NCBI RefSeq assembly: GCF_902686445.1
Contig: NC_062225.1
Span: forward strand, 89,764,581-89,828,580
Source of the DNA: Sciurus carolinensis
Lineage: Eukaryota; Chordata; Mammalia; Rodentia; Sciuridae
Length of the DNA stretch: 64,000 nt
Direction: 5' to 3'
The position numbers and the translations under genes were made by a program. Numbering within the stretch: the first letter of the stretch is position 1; the number at the start of each line of letters is the position of its first letter. The notes below the pieces were generated by a model, which searched no databases, was not told the DNA's origin, and saw only the letters and a list, made by a program, of their open reading frames with translations. This document shows positions 1-10,589 of the stretch, one piece after another.

Positions 1-1804
1 GTGCCGAGGACATGGTGATCTGTGGGGGTGGATGAGGGAAAGTGGCCCTTTCACGTGCAGGGAGCTCTAGGGGAGACGCACACACAGTTAGTCACCCTGG
101 AAAAAAATACCCAAACCAGGTTCCCTGGCCAAGAGCCTCAGAAGCAGACATGGTGATTTGATGAAGGGTTCTAAGGGACCACGTGCATTTTTTCCTCCAT
201 TAATGATCACATCAAATCTGATACAACTGATACTGAAAAAACAATTTTTCAACCCTCAAAATGAGATTTTTCTGACACCTGGAAATGACTTGATTGACAA
301 TAAGGATCAGAAGAAAATCCCTGTCTGTGAAGATGGCACCTAAGGATGGAGGAAAAGACTGACAGTGAGTTTTAAGAAATAAGGATCAAAAAGACTAAGA
401 TGCCTTTCCACATTCCAGAGAATCTGTGGAATATTCCCTGGCCAGTCCCCCTAGAATGCCGGTCTGCACCACTGCAAGCCTGTCCTGGAAACAGGGTGAG
501 GCCACGTCATCATTGCTCCTGTCTTAGCACACGTGGATAACCGAGGCGCAGGTCACCTGGAGCGAGCCCAAGGTCGTGCAAGCAACTCTGGGAGGAGCAG
601 ACACTGAGCACCAGAGCCCTGAGCTGCCAGGCTTGGCACGTCGAAGGGATCTCCCAGACGGAGCCCCAGCGGCTGCTCTTGGAGGACCAGGCTGTGATGT
701 TGCACAGGAGCGTCACCCGGCAAGGGTTCAGAGAAGGAAGCCTGGATGGGCAGGCTGGCCAGAGGGCCTCCTCAGAGCGCCACCAGAGGTGCTGATGCTT
801 CCAGGGCAGATGATGCCCACGGTCACCTCGCCATGCTGAGCTGCCAGAAAAGTCGCTGGGGAGGGCTGTCGGCTCCTGGACTCTGCTTCTCTCTTCTGAT
901 GAGACAGCTGTGGCCAGGCCTACAGTCACGAAGCTAGATATTTCTTGGCCTCTCTTGTATCTAACTGTGGCTGGGTAAATACTTGTCACCAAAATGATGG
1001 GACAGGAATGACCTGTTCATTTTCTGCATTCCTGGCTTGAAAGGAAACCCCTCATGTTCACTTAGCTCTTCTCTTTCCAAGAACTGTGATGTGGTGACAA
1101 TGGCCAGGCCCCACCCACACCCATGGGAGCAACACCCTGGAGGAACATGGGAGCAAAAGAAGGAAGGACTAAGGCCCCTGGTGACCTGTGTTTTGAGTCC
1201 CACCACAGCCTGAGCTCTGCACTCTTCTCGCCTTTCACGATAGAGAAATAAAACACTATCCACTGAACCACTGGAATTTAGGTCACGCTGTTAAAGAAAC
1301 CTGTGTCCTCTGCTCCTACAGTGCCTGATGCAACTGAGGGACCCGGGAAGGCTGACCGCACTGAGTGGTCAGTGCACAGAACACAAGAGTGCTCAGGGCT
1401 CAGAAGAGAGGGTGTGGCCAACAGGCGAGTCACGCACAAGGTGCAGCAGGAGCACCTCTGTGACACGGAGCCCTGTGCCCAGAGAGGTGTGCATCGCATT
1501 AGGTTTTCGTTCGCTCCAGGGGACGAGAGTGGAGAGTGAAATCCCAAGCCGATGTCTCAGCTGAGGTGTGTTCCTGAATGACAGGCCATCAGACAAGAGG
1601 GGCCTCATCTTGGTTGTTAGGGACTGTCCTGGAGAGGTTTCCACAAGGGAAAGAACTTTGAAACGTTTATTTTCCAAATCTCATATATAGTGGAGATTTG
1701 AACCATAATTTTTTGTGATAAATTTTAGATGCAAAAGGGAGTTGCTAAGGAGTGAAATACTTACAGCAAAACAATTGCCTGAGAATTGCAACAGAAGTGT
1801 GTAT

Positions 1805-1806
<2 letters not shown>
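1..1806. other. Unassigned sequence, no recognised gene or repeat
   Basis: I recognise no repeat family or coding exon here. Overlapping open frames on both strands between 510 and 1677 encode Ser/Pro/Arg-rich composition without domains, and frames on opposite strands are of similar length, which is the pattern of chance ORFs in GC-richer DNA. No CpG island is apparent. Confidence 0.6.

Positions 1807-1842
<36 letters not shown>
1807..1842. repeat. (GT)n dinucleotide microsatellite
   Basis: About 18 uninterrupted GT units. A chance frame (1786-1995, plus) runs through it and should not be read as a gene. Confidence 0.97.
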
Positions 1843-1843
<1 letters not shown>

Positions 1844-2779
1844 CCCTAACAGTAGGACTCAACATGTACTGGATTCTACCATGCAACATCTTTACATATA
1901 GTGTGCTGTTGTTATTATTATTAGTTTTTGCATTCATGGATGCATTTATAAGAAGTAATAAAAGGCTTCAGGCCAAGAATAAAGGAGGAGCTTAAATCTA
2001 GTAAAATTAGCTGCTGGCCTGTAGCCTTGTTTTAGAAACGATACTTGTGGGGAGTGGACTGATGCTTTGGGCCAGGGTTGCAAAAAGAATGGGAGGGGCA
2101 TCTTCCTGTTAGGATCAAGGACAATCTATACACTCGAAAAGAAAGCAAAACGCTTCAACTTTTGGATGCAACTGTCTGGAAAACTCTGTCTCAGTCTGCA
2201 AGAACAGGAATAGTGTCTCACCTAAGGACTCCTAGCCACTGTCTGAGGAGCATGAGGACTTGGGTATCGAAGTCACAGGATGTGTATTCTGCAAAACAGC
2301 AAGCTGGGCATCCTAACACAAAAATACCAAGACAACGGAGCCCCCGCACAGAATAGCGGGAATCACGGGCAATTCTTCCTGAAAACAATGCACACTCAGC
2401 AGACAAGACTGGAACCAATAAAATAACTGAACTCACAAGCCCAGAGAAAAAGATGGCAAAGGTAGCAACCACGCAGTGTGGAGAACAATCGCACAGCTCA
2501 GCAATGAGTGGCCGAGGGGGAAGCTAACCGGTGACGTCTTGGAACACAGAAGAAAGCGTGAGTGAATGTGAAGGTGGATGCGAAGGACTCAGGTATGTGA
2601 GTACCTGGCCCCAAAGAAGGACAGAACCATGAAGGTGATGGATCACACTGCAGGGAGTCACCACACCCACAAGCTGCTGGCTGGGATGTGACCCTGAAGC
2701 TGGAGAGACTGAGCGTCTTCAGGTTCAGAAAACTCACTACCCACAGGTGACAGAAGTCCAGAGGACACGAAGCAGGATC
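1843..2779. other. Unassigned sequence
   Basis: No repeat or gene is recognised with confidence. The part from about 2400 has an A-rich, L1 5'-region-like flavour but is too diverged to assign. Confidence 0.45.
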
Positions 2780-3195
2780 ACAGGGGAAAGAACTAGAACA
2801 CGCTATACCTTGGTTGAACTGCCAGAGACCAGAGAAAAAGAGACTCTGTCATGGCAAAAACGATGAGATGAAAAGACAACTATCAGCAGGAATAATAATT
2901 AGACTGATAATTGTCTAACACCAACCAATAAATACTGGAGAATAGTTATCTGTAATGTGAGCTAAGATTAAACTATCTGCTTTTTGAGAGTATATTTACA
3001 AAAAACTCTCCAGAGTAGAGCAGCATTTGAAAATATGAGAGGGATTTCAGATAAAAGATGTTTTTTAAAAAATTCAAAAATTGGCAAGATTTTCAGACTT
3101 AAAAATGAATAATGTCTACCATTGTATTAAATAAATCCAAAAGAATGTATTTCAGCAAGAAAGGAAATCATCATTGATAAAAGATACTCAAGAAT
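2780..3195 (+). mobile_element. Ancient LINE-1 ORF1-like fragment (tentative)
   Basis: The A-rich plus strand follows the word order of the C-terminal part of L1 ORF1, including a stretch ending in a TTTCAGATAAA-like word near 3050 and a CAGCAAGAAAGGAAATCATC-like end near 3170. No open frame survives. The segment ends just before an L1 3' end, so the two may be remnants of one rearranged element or two separate insertions. Assignment rests on remembered family features only. Confidence 0.4.
2957..3119 (+). repeat. Direct repeat copy 1 (about 163 bp)
   Basis: This segment and 4085-4245 share an almost collinear sequence: GTGAGC at the start, the words AGTAGAGCAGCATTTGAAAATA and AAGATTTTCAGA inside, and GTCTAC at the end, with small indels and substitutions. 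The two copies are in the same orientation, about 1.13 kb apart, and flank an L1 3' end. Confidence 0.85.
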
Positions 3196-3204
3196 GAGGG
3201 CAAA

Positions 3205-3773
3205 AATCAGCATACTACAGTGATGCAGTCACATCAATGTTTACAGCAGTTCAATTCACAATAGTTAAGCTATGGAACCAACCTAGATGCCCTTCAGCAG
3301 ATGAATGGATAAAGAAAATGTGGTACATATACACAATGGGATATTACTCATTCTTGAAGAAGAATGGAATTATGGCATTTGCTGGTAAGTGAATGGAACT
3401 GGAGACTATCATGCTAAGTGAAATAAACCAATCCCCAAAAAACAAAAGGCAAATGTTCTCTCTGACCAAATGTTCTCTCTGATATGCAAATGCTGACACA
3501 CAATAAGGGGAGGGGGTCTAGGGAAGAATCGAAGTTAACTGGATTAGACAAAGGGGAATGAAGGGAAGGGAGGGGGATGGGAATAGGAAAGACAGTGGAA
3601 TGAATAGGACATAACCTTCCTTTGTTCATAAATGAATACACGCCAGGGAAACTCCACATCATGTACAACCACAGGAATGGGAAGTTATTCTCCATGTATA
3701 TATAATATGTCAAAATACATTCTACCGTCATGTATAACTAAACAGCAAATTTTAAAAATCTCTAAAAAAAAAA
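3205..3773 (+). mobile_element. 5'-truncated LINE-1 3' end
   Basis: The start corresponds to the last part of ORF2 (words for a tyrosine-rich end: GGATATTACTCATTC near 3338 and ATCATGCTAAGTGAAATAA near 3407). It continues through a G-rich 3' UTR (3500-3590) to an A-run at 3764-3773. It matches the tail of the full-length L1 at 28020-28510. It carries a local 18-bp duplication (AAATGTTCTCTCTGA twice, 3451-3485). No target-site duplication is evident. Confidence 0.88.
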
Positions 3774-4084
3774 GGAAGAAGGCAATAAAGGATTAATAGT
3801 TGTAGAGAATAACAAGAGGTTTATCTTATCATTGGGGCTACAACACAAGAGACCAAGCTCCAATCCCGACAAAAGTAGCAACCAGCCCCAAGGTGGGAGG
3901 TCAGTGATTCACGCACTGCGTGTTATGAAGATTTGCATCGTCCTAGACGAGGTAGAGTCACCAAGGGAGTTTACTTTGACAATGCTGTTGTAGAAGCACG
4001 AGGAAAGATGAAAGGGTCTAAACAGGCAGGATCAGTAAGAAGGGGAGAAGGACCAACAGAGGGAGAATCCAAAGCACAAAGCGT
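3774..4084. other. Unassigned spacer between L1 tail and repeat copy 2
   Basis: No gene or known repeat is recognised. The last 100 bases show weak similarity to the bases just upstream of repeat copy 1, so the ancient duplication may extend slightly further left. Confidence 0.45.
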
Positions 4085-4245
4085 GTGAGCTTAGATAAAA
4101 ATATCTGCTTATTGAGATCATATTTACAAAAACTCTCCGGAGTAGAGCAGCATTTGAAAATACAAGAGGGGTTTCAGATAAAAGACATTTTTAAAAATTC
4201 AAGCATTGATAAGATTTTCAGATTCAAAGCATGAATAACGTCTAC
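4085..4245 (+). repeat. Direct repeat copy 2 (about 161 bp)
   Basis: Diverged partner of 2957-3119. Sequence beyond 4245 does not resemble sequence beyond 3119, so the similarity stops at a defined right edge. Confidence 0.85.
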
Positions 4246-5254
4246 AAACACAACCAGAAAGATGTCCGTGATCGTGACCCATATAAGGGGAGGAACTTGC
4301 CAGTGTGGTCACAGCCTGGCTGACTCCATAAGGCACAAACGGAATGCAGCTGTTTATTATTTACCAAGACAAAAGTGTCTGGAGTCCTGAGGCCACAGGA
4401 GCCCTGACAGCAGGGAAGGTGATTTTGGATTCCCTAGCTCATCACCTGTGGCATCCTGAGCATCAGCTAAGACACCCACCTACTCTGGACCCAGAAGAGA
4501 AAGGAAGCCCAGCCGCCCTGGAGGCCTGTCCCCGGGCAGAGCTACCAGTTCCAGGGTCCTTCCGTTCCTGCAACCAGTCCTGGGAAAGCCCAGTGTTCAC
4601 TTTTGCAAAACGAAGGTGAACTAAGGTGAAAGTCAGGGTTTGAACTCCACCGTGGAGATCGTCCGCGCACAGCCAGAGCCGGAGCCCGTGGCGGTTCAGT
4701 GCTGGAGCTCTGGGTGGGAGGCTGCTGCCTCGGGACGGGCAGCCTGCGCCTGGGCTTGTGAGGAAGGTGGGATCTGCAGGTGGGGACGCCTCTGTCCCGA
4801 GATGGTGCCGGGCCGCGTCAGCTATGGGCACGGATGCCAACGCACAGCAGGCTCTCTTTCCTGCTGATGGTGGGATTTCTTGCATCTCTTAACAGGGTCT
4901 CAAATATTCTGCTGTTGGGGCAAATGACACTCACTCTTTCACTCGGGTTACATTTGTATAGGAAGGTTGGAAACGACTGTTTTACAGCTCCATAAATCTT
5001 GAGAATGTGCCGCACTAGAACCAAGTCATGGGACTCTAAGTGCTTTTATGATGACATCTATGGGGACCCTGCTGTCCACCAGCCGGAGATTGTTCTTTAT
5101 TAGTAACAATGAATCACCATTATTTTCCATACTGGTATTTTTTTTAAAACTCTAATTTCTAGACACAAATGTGAAGAATTGAAGCCAAGCTAATGTACAG
5201 TAATATGGATGAAAGTGCTCCATTGTCCTAAGCAATAGAGTTCCTGAGTCTGTC
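4246..5254. other. Unassigned sequence with mildly GC-rich core
   Basis: 4640-4830 has more CpG than its surroundings but is short and not island-like. Overlapping frames of similar length on both strands (4344-4885) argue against a real gene. Confidence 0.5.
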
Positions 5255-5392
5255 TGTCCGTTTTGCCTGCCTGACTTCCTTCCTCTCTTGGCTTCATTCT
5301 CTTGATGTCTTTCTTGCCTGCTTTCCTCTCTCCCGACCCCCTCTCCTGCTCCCTGCTTCCCCTCATCTCCTCCTTCTTAACTGCTCTTGATA
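5255..5392. repeat. Pyrimidine-rich (C/T) low-complexity tract
   Basis: Nearly all C and T with scattered G on the plus strand, built of CTTCCT, CTCTCC and CTGCTTCCCC-like words. Such tracts are mutable and cause spurious alignments. Confidence 0.8.
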
Positions 5393-8224
5393 GAAACCCC
5401 AGCTGCCAATGGTGCCATCATAGAAGACTAGAAATTCAGAGGCAATAATTTTTAAAAACCCAATTATATCTTCTTTTTAGGGTTCTCTAAAGATTCTCCC
5501 AGAGGATATTTGACTCCAATTTGATCATACAGAAAATGAAATACTGTGTCCTCTATTTTTTTTAATAACTTACAAATTGAGGCAGTGTACTTCTTAGAAA
5601 ATTGAGCCCTGATTCATTTATTGATTTTTTTTCATGTCCCTCTTTGCATTAGCATCTTCAAAACATTTTTTCTTTATTATGAGGCCACTATATGTGAAAT
5701 GTGTTTTAATTGCAGAGGATATTGAAGCAAGCCACACACAGTTGTGCCCTCACAGAAGTTCCTATCTTCTGCAGGTGATTTTAGTGGGAAATATCATTCT
5801 TCTTGTGAAATCAATGAACTTATTTTAAAGACCTGTAGCATTTAGGAAAAATAATTCCCACAATTAAATAATTCTTGGGCAAAGAATCATTAAACTACAC
5901 ATTTTCAGAGAAGGCAGTGGGCACAGGAGAGCCACAGGGGTGAGACTCCAGGATTGGCTGAGATCAGAGTGACACGGTTTTTCATTGCTGCTCTTGAGAG
6001 TCTGACAGTACTACCTGGAACTTAACACAGGGTGTTTTAGTTGCCTTACAGAGATTGCGCTGGGGTACCCAGGTCCACATATATGACCAGAAACACAGGG
6101 TCAGTTAGCCATCCAACACCATTAGCAAGCCTTAGGCTTAACACATCTAACCTCCACACCAGTCTGAGGTCTAACAGTGGCAACTGTCATGGAAGCTTCT
6201 CCTACAGGAGTTGATGCTTGGTGCTAAATGTACCCAAGTTCATTTGTAATGCAGCCACCTTCACAACTGAAATGCAAAGCGTTCCAAGGGAACATATGTC
6301 CAGCACCTTCCTTAGCTCAAGAAACACTTTGTGTGCTTCTTTTTCTATTCTGTCCGCCCCCCTTTTCTTATCTGCTTTTTTTTTTTTTTTTCTTGTTAAT
6401 CAAGCAGCAAACGCCTGCTCTATGCCTGTGGAACAGCAATGTTTGCTCTAAGCCCCAGATTTTTAAATCCACGAATCTACTGATCGCAGCCTAAGGTACA
6501 ACAGAACAAGGAGGCAATGTTTGCCCTTACAAGAGTTACGCAGCGTCTTGCAAAAAAGAATTAAAGGTGACTAGTGATAACGGACAGCTGAAATCACTGA
6601 TGAAATAAATAGAAAGAGGGGAGATTAATAGCAGTCTGGCTGTCTGGGAAACCTTTGAAAGAAACGCATAAAGGATCTTCTTCAGAAGAGCCGTGAGTTC
6701 TCAGTGCTGCCATGATCCTTGAGAAGACGGGAAGGGGAGTCGAGCTGGAGGCGAGATGGCCAGGGCTAAAACCCGGGGCAATGGGGGGGTCTGTATTGGA
6801 AATTGAGGGTTGAATTGTGCATTTTCAGATACACACTCTGGAGTCCTCTCCCTGCCTCAGACTGTGGCCTTCCTTAGGCACAGGGTTGTTAGGATGTCCT
6901 TGTTTAAGATGAGGTCGCCCTGGAGACGGCAGCCTTACCCCAGTCTGCCTGGGCCTCTCCTAAAAGGGAAGCTTTGGACACAGCCCTGCTCATAGGGGAA
7001 CCAGGTGGACACCAAGGGAGAGATGGGCTTGATCCTTCCTCAGGACAAGGAGCACCAAAGATGGCCAGAAACCCACCAGCAGCTGGGAGGGAGGCCTGAC
7101 ACTGCCTGGCAAAGGCACTCCACCTTGAGCTTCTGGTCTCCAGGAGCCCGAGGCAGCACGTGCCCGTGAAGTGACTGAGTCCAAGCAAACCCCAGAGGGC
7201 TGAAGGGCGCCCTCTTCCCCCACCTGCCCTTCTCCATGGAGGGAGGAGTTTGAAAGCACCCTCCAGGGAACCAGGCACGCTGGACACCATCTCCGTTGAT
7301 AAACTGGCATTCTGCAGCAACTGGGAGGAATGATGCCCTAAATAGGTACAATGCACTATTAGGGTGCCAAGGACAGCTAACCCGGTAGACTCTGCTCCTC
7401 ATTAATGGGCCTTCAGGGAGAGCACTAATTAAATCCTGGGAACTACAGGGTTTTGAGCAGTTGGAATTTATGTTTTAAAAATAGGCAACTTTTGTTTCCT
7501 CCTGGCTCTGAAATCTATAATTCTGGTTGTGACACACTTATCACCCACCAGTTCCTATGTTCAGTCAGAGCTTTCTGTATTTCTTAGAAAGTGTCAAGAA
7601 AACATTTGTGCCTTAGTGTAGGTTCTAGACTGGACAGTGCTGTGAGGGTTTTAATACGATAACCTGTTGATCAGACCCTGTTTTACCCCACTGGGTGGAA
7701 AGTCACCCAGTAGGCAGTTGTTAGTACTCTTTTCAAAATGATCTGTTTAAATATGCTTCTTAAATTTCGGTGCACAGGATTTGTGATTTTTTTGACATAG
7801 ATCATAAAGCAAGGGTGTGGTCTTAATAGGCCACCAGGCGCTACCGTTAGCAGAAGCAGGTCCCCAGTGAGCGGTGGCACTGATGGCGGGCTCAGGGGCC
7901 ACAGACGCTGCTCCGCGTCAGGTTTCTGTCCTCCACAAGCTCAGTGCACTTGCTGCTCATCTCTTCTTACCTCCTCCTTCCCCCTTTGTCACTCTACATG
8001 ACAGGGACAACACAAGTTTAAAACCTGCACCAGGCAACAGGAGTACAGTAAGATGCTGCGCCCACCTTAGACTTGATTTTGCTTTGGATTAGAAAGAGCG
8101 AGTCTTATTTTCCTTATAATTTGATCACTTGACTAATCTTTCAAATCCAAATCAATCTGCTATGTTGCGACTTCCTCTACAAGCTGTCTTCCCACTGCAG
8201 AGCGAGCTGAATTGTTACAGAGAA
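5393..8224. other. Unassigned sequence
   Basis: Mostly AT-rich to 6.7 kb and GC-richer from 6.9 to 7.3 kb. It contains a T-run at 6377-6391. Frames at 6904-7402 on the minus strand overlap each other in three phases with no domain. I recognise no exon or repeat. Confidence 0.5.
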
Positions 8225-8330
8225 ACAGTAAGTGCTAAGTGAGTAACTCCAGCAGTGTCACTCTCCTGAGCTCTGGTTTCTTCCTATGGGGAGCGGAGGA
8301 TGCTAACGTCCACCGGACAGTGTCTTCGCA
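8225..8330 (+). mobile_element. Possible MIR fragment
   Basis: A GAGCTCTGGTTTCTTCCTATGGGGAG stretch followed by GGATGCTAACG resembles the MIR core region ('...cagtttcctcatctg...ggataat...'). Divergence is high and the edges are guesses. Confidence 0.35.
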
Positions 8331-8604
8331 GCATCCGGCTTGTGTGTGAATGTGGGGCACCTGCCGGTCTCCGTGTCGGCGTGCTGATTCCATCGGAGCA
8401 GGGAGTCCTTGAGTGGGTAGGGTAGTCAACACCATGGCCGGAGGACTGAAGAGGCCAGAGGAAATGGGTGGGCTCACTGGGAGGACAGGCAGCCAGACTT
8501 GAGCTGAAATCCCCTGCAGAACTGTTCAGGAGAGTACTGCCACCATGGACAGAGACCGCAGCCACCTCCCAGGCAGAGCTCCGACTGTGGACCGAGGTGC
8601 TCAT

Positions 8605-9025
8605 TGAAGTCAGCTTTCTTGCTGGTGTGGCGAAAGGACCCGACCAGAACAACTATGCAGGAGGAAAAGATTATCTGGGGGCTCACAGTGTCAGAGGTCT
8701 CAATCCACAGACAGCAGGCTCCATTCCTCGGGCTCCAGACGAGGCTGAACATCATGGCAGAAGAGCGCGGCAGAGGGAAGCAGCTCACGTGGGGATCAGG
8801 AAGCAGAGAGGGACCCCACTTGCCAGACAGAAAATATATACCTCAAAGGTGCGTCCCCAAAGCCCCCTCCTCCAGCCACATCCTCCCCGCCTTCAGTCAC
8901 CACCCAGTGAATCCCTATCAGGGGATTAGTTCACCGATGGATTAAGACTCTCATCACCCCATCATTTCTCCTCTGAACGTTCTTGCATTTGAGCTTCTGG
9001 GGGACCCCTCATCTAAACCATGACA
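8605..9025 (-). mobile_element. MaLR-like solo LTR (antisense)
   Basis: On the minus strand the element begins TGTCATGGTTTAGATG at 9025, has a TATATATTTTCTG word (TATA-like) near 8840, and ends with a GTCCGGGTCCTTTCGCC...GAAAGCTGACTTCA-like end near 8605. The layout is that of an ERVL-MaLR-class LTR, about 420 bp. I see no gag/pol interior beside it, so it is probably a solo LTR. I could not identify a convincing 5-bp target duplication. Confidence 0.75.
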
Positions 9026-9839
9026 ATGATATGCTGACATTATTAACTCTGTGGCTTTCGACACCTGGATGTTGCTATTGCCACTCCTGTCAAAGCTGCC
9101 CTAATTCAGATTCCCAGGGGGCTCCGTCTGATTGGCTAAGTCTAACCACATGGCCTCACCGATTACTGTACCTTCTCGTTTTCTGTAAAGGGAGACAAAC
9201 TCTGTTAGAGAAGGCAATTAAGAAGCAAATCGACGTGCAGCAAACTTGACTATGTCTGCCAGCATCTCCCACTTCCTGCTGTATCATGGGACTTAAATAT
9301 ATTATTAAGTAGATGATTATGAAGTATGCAAGAGGTGATTAAATAGAGCTCCAAGGTATCATTTCTCTGGAAATTTGGATTTGTGCTGAGATGAAGAGCA
9401 AGGCACATGGAGGTGAGCAAAGCTGGGAGGCTAGGATTCTCAACAGGAGGACCAATGGGTGGCAAAAGGTGTCAGGATTCCAACACCCCCCTGCTGAATT
9501 GGGATCCTGTACTGGAGACTGGACTGTTGGAGGCACTGACCTGGGGCCTGGAGAGCTCCTTAGATTTCTGGGTAGCCGTGCACAGTCAGCTCTGCCAAAC
9601 TCATTCCATCAGTTACTTGAATCTTTTCTCATGCTGAGGGCTTTGCCTTTTCATTCTCCTGACAGTGTCTTGTGGAAATCACATATTCTTAATTTTGGAC
9701 ATATCTAAATACTCAGATTTTTCATTTTATCAATTCTTAATTTTGATGCTATATGGAATAAATCATACCTTTCTATTTTGTTCTGTTTCTCTCTGGGTCT
9801 ATTCTTTCTCTACTGCTCTACTCTATTACTCTGCTTTGA
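9026..9839. other. Unassigned sequence
   Basis: No gene is recognised. The AT-rich part from about 9660 may already belong to the antisense L1 remnant that follows. Frames at 9250-9708 on both strands mirror each other. Confidence 0.45.
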
Positions 9840-9995
9840 TTAAAGAGAATCAAAATTCAGAAGCACAAATAAGAATTGCATGCTGACCTTGTATCTTTTT
9901 ACTTGGCCAAAGCTGCTTATTACTTTTAGGAACATTTTTCACATTTTTTTTTATTTGTTACATAGACAATTGTATATTGTGCAAATAGAGACTGT
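9840..9995 (-). mobile_element. Ancient antisense LINE-1 ORF2 scrap
   Basis: The word order (TGACCTTGTATCTTTTTACTTGG then GCTGCTTATTACTTTTAGGAAC, 9883-9932) follows the familiar antisense L1 ORF2 pattern. Short and diverged. Confidence 0.5.
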
Positions 9996-10007
9996 TCTGC
10001 CTTCCTT

Positions 10008-10500
10008 CTGTGACGGCCAGCCTCCCTCTGCTGGGGCACCACCCTGAGTTCACAACCTGGAGGAGGAAAGGTTTATCTGGGCTCACAGGTTCAGCAATTT
10101 TAGTCCATGACTGTCTGGTTCCGTTCCTCTGGATCTGGGGCCAGGGAGCCTCACGGCAGAGCGAAGCTGCTCACCTCATGGAAACTGGAAAGTAGAAAGA
10201 GAGACAGGGAGAGGGAGAGACAGAGTGAGAGGGAAAGAGAGAAGAAATGCCCTTCCAAGGCACACCTCCAGTGACCTACTTCCTCCAAGGAGCCCCCACC
10301 TCCAGAAATTTCCGTGCCCTCGCACTATCATCTGATATTGACACATCGATTAATGTCAGCCGATATTAACACGTCGATAGATCCATCCACGGCTGAGGTC
10401 CCGCCCCAGCCCTGAAGCTCCAGCTCTGGGTACTGCTGCACTGAGAGTCCGACCTCCAACACAGGAGGTTCTGGGGCGCTTCACACTCGCACCGTAATGC
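10008..10500 (-). mobile_element. Second MaLR-like LTR (antisense, different subfamily)
   Basis: It shares with 8605-9025 the left part (GAGGAGGAAAGGTTTATCTGGG at 10061-10082, then a GGCTCACAGGTTCAG word) and the right part (CTCCAACACAGGAGG...GGGGCGCTTCACACTCGCACC near 10452-10490). It differs in the middle, where a GA-rich stretch (10195-10246) occurs. Best read as a related but distinct LTR subfamily in the same orientation. Confidence 0.65.
10195..10246. repeat. GA-rich low-complexity stretch inside the LTR
   Basis: Imperfect GAGA/GGGAGA purine tract. Purine tracts at this place are typical of this LTR type. Confidence 0.7.
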
Positions 10501-10589
10501 TTCTGATGGGTGCGCCTTCATCCTGCCTTTCTGCCCCAAGACCTCTCGCGTGTGAGGCTGGCTGGAAGAACTTAGTGTGGCAGTCAGCA

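Noticed and set aside
510..992. 160-codon minus-strand frame near the left end
   Set aside because: Opposed by an 87-codon plus frame in the same DNA, with no domain and low-complexity Ser/Arg/Trp composition; typical chance frame.
2780..4245. Reading the direct repeats as target-site duplications of the L1 tail
   Set aside because: At about 160 bp they are far too long for L1 target duplications, and they are not adjacent to the L1 ends.
8605..10500. Complete endogenous retrovirus with paired LTRs
   Set aside because: The two LTRs differ too much, and no gag/pol-like frames lie between them.
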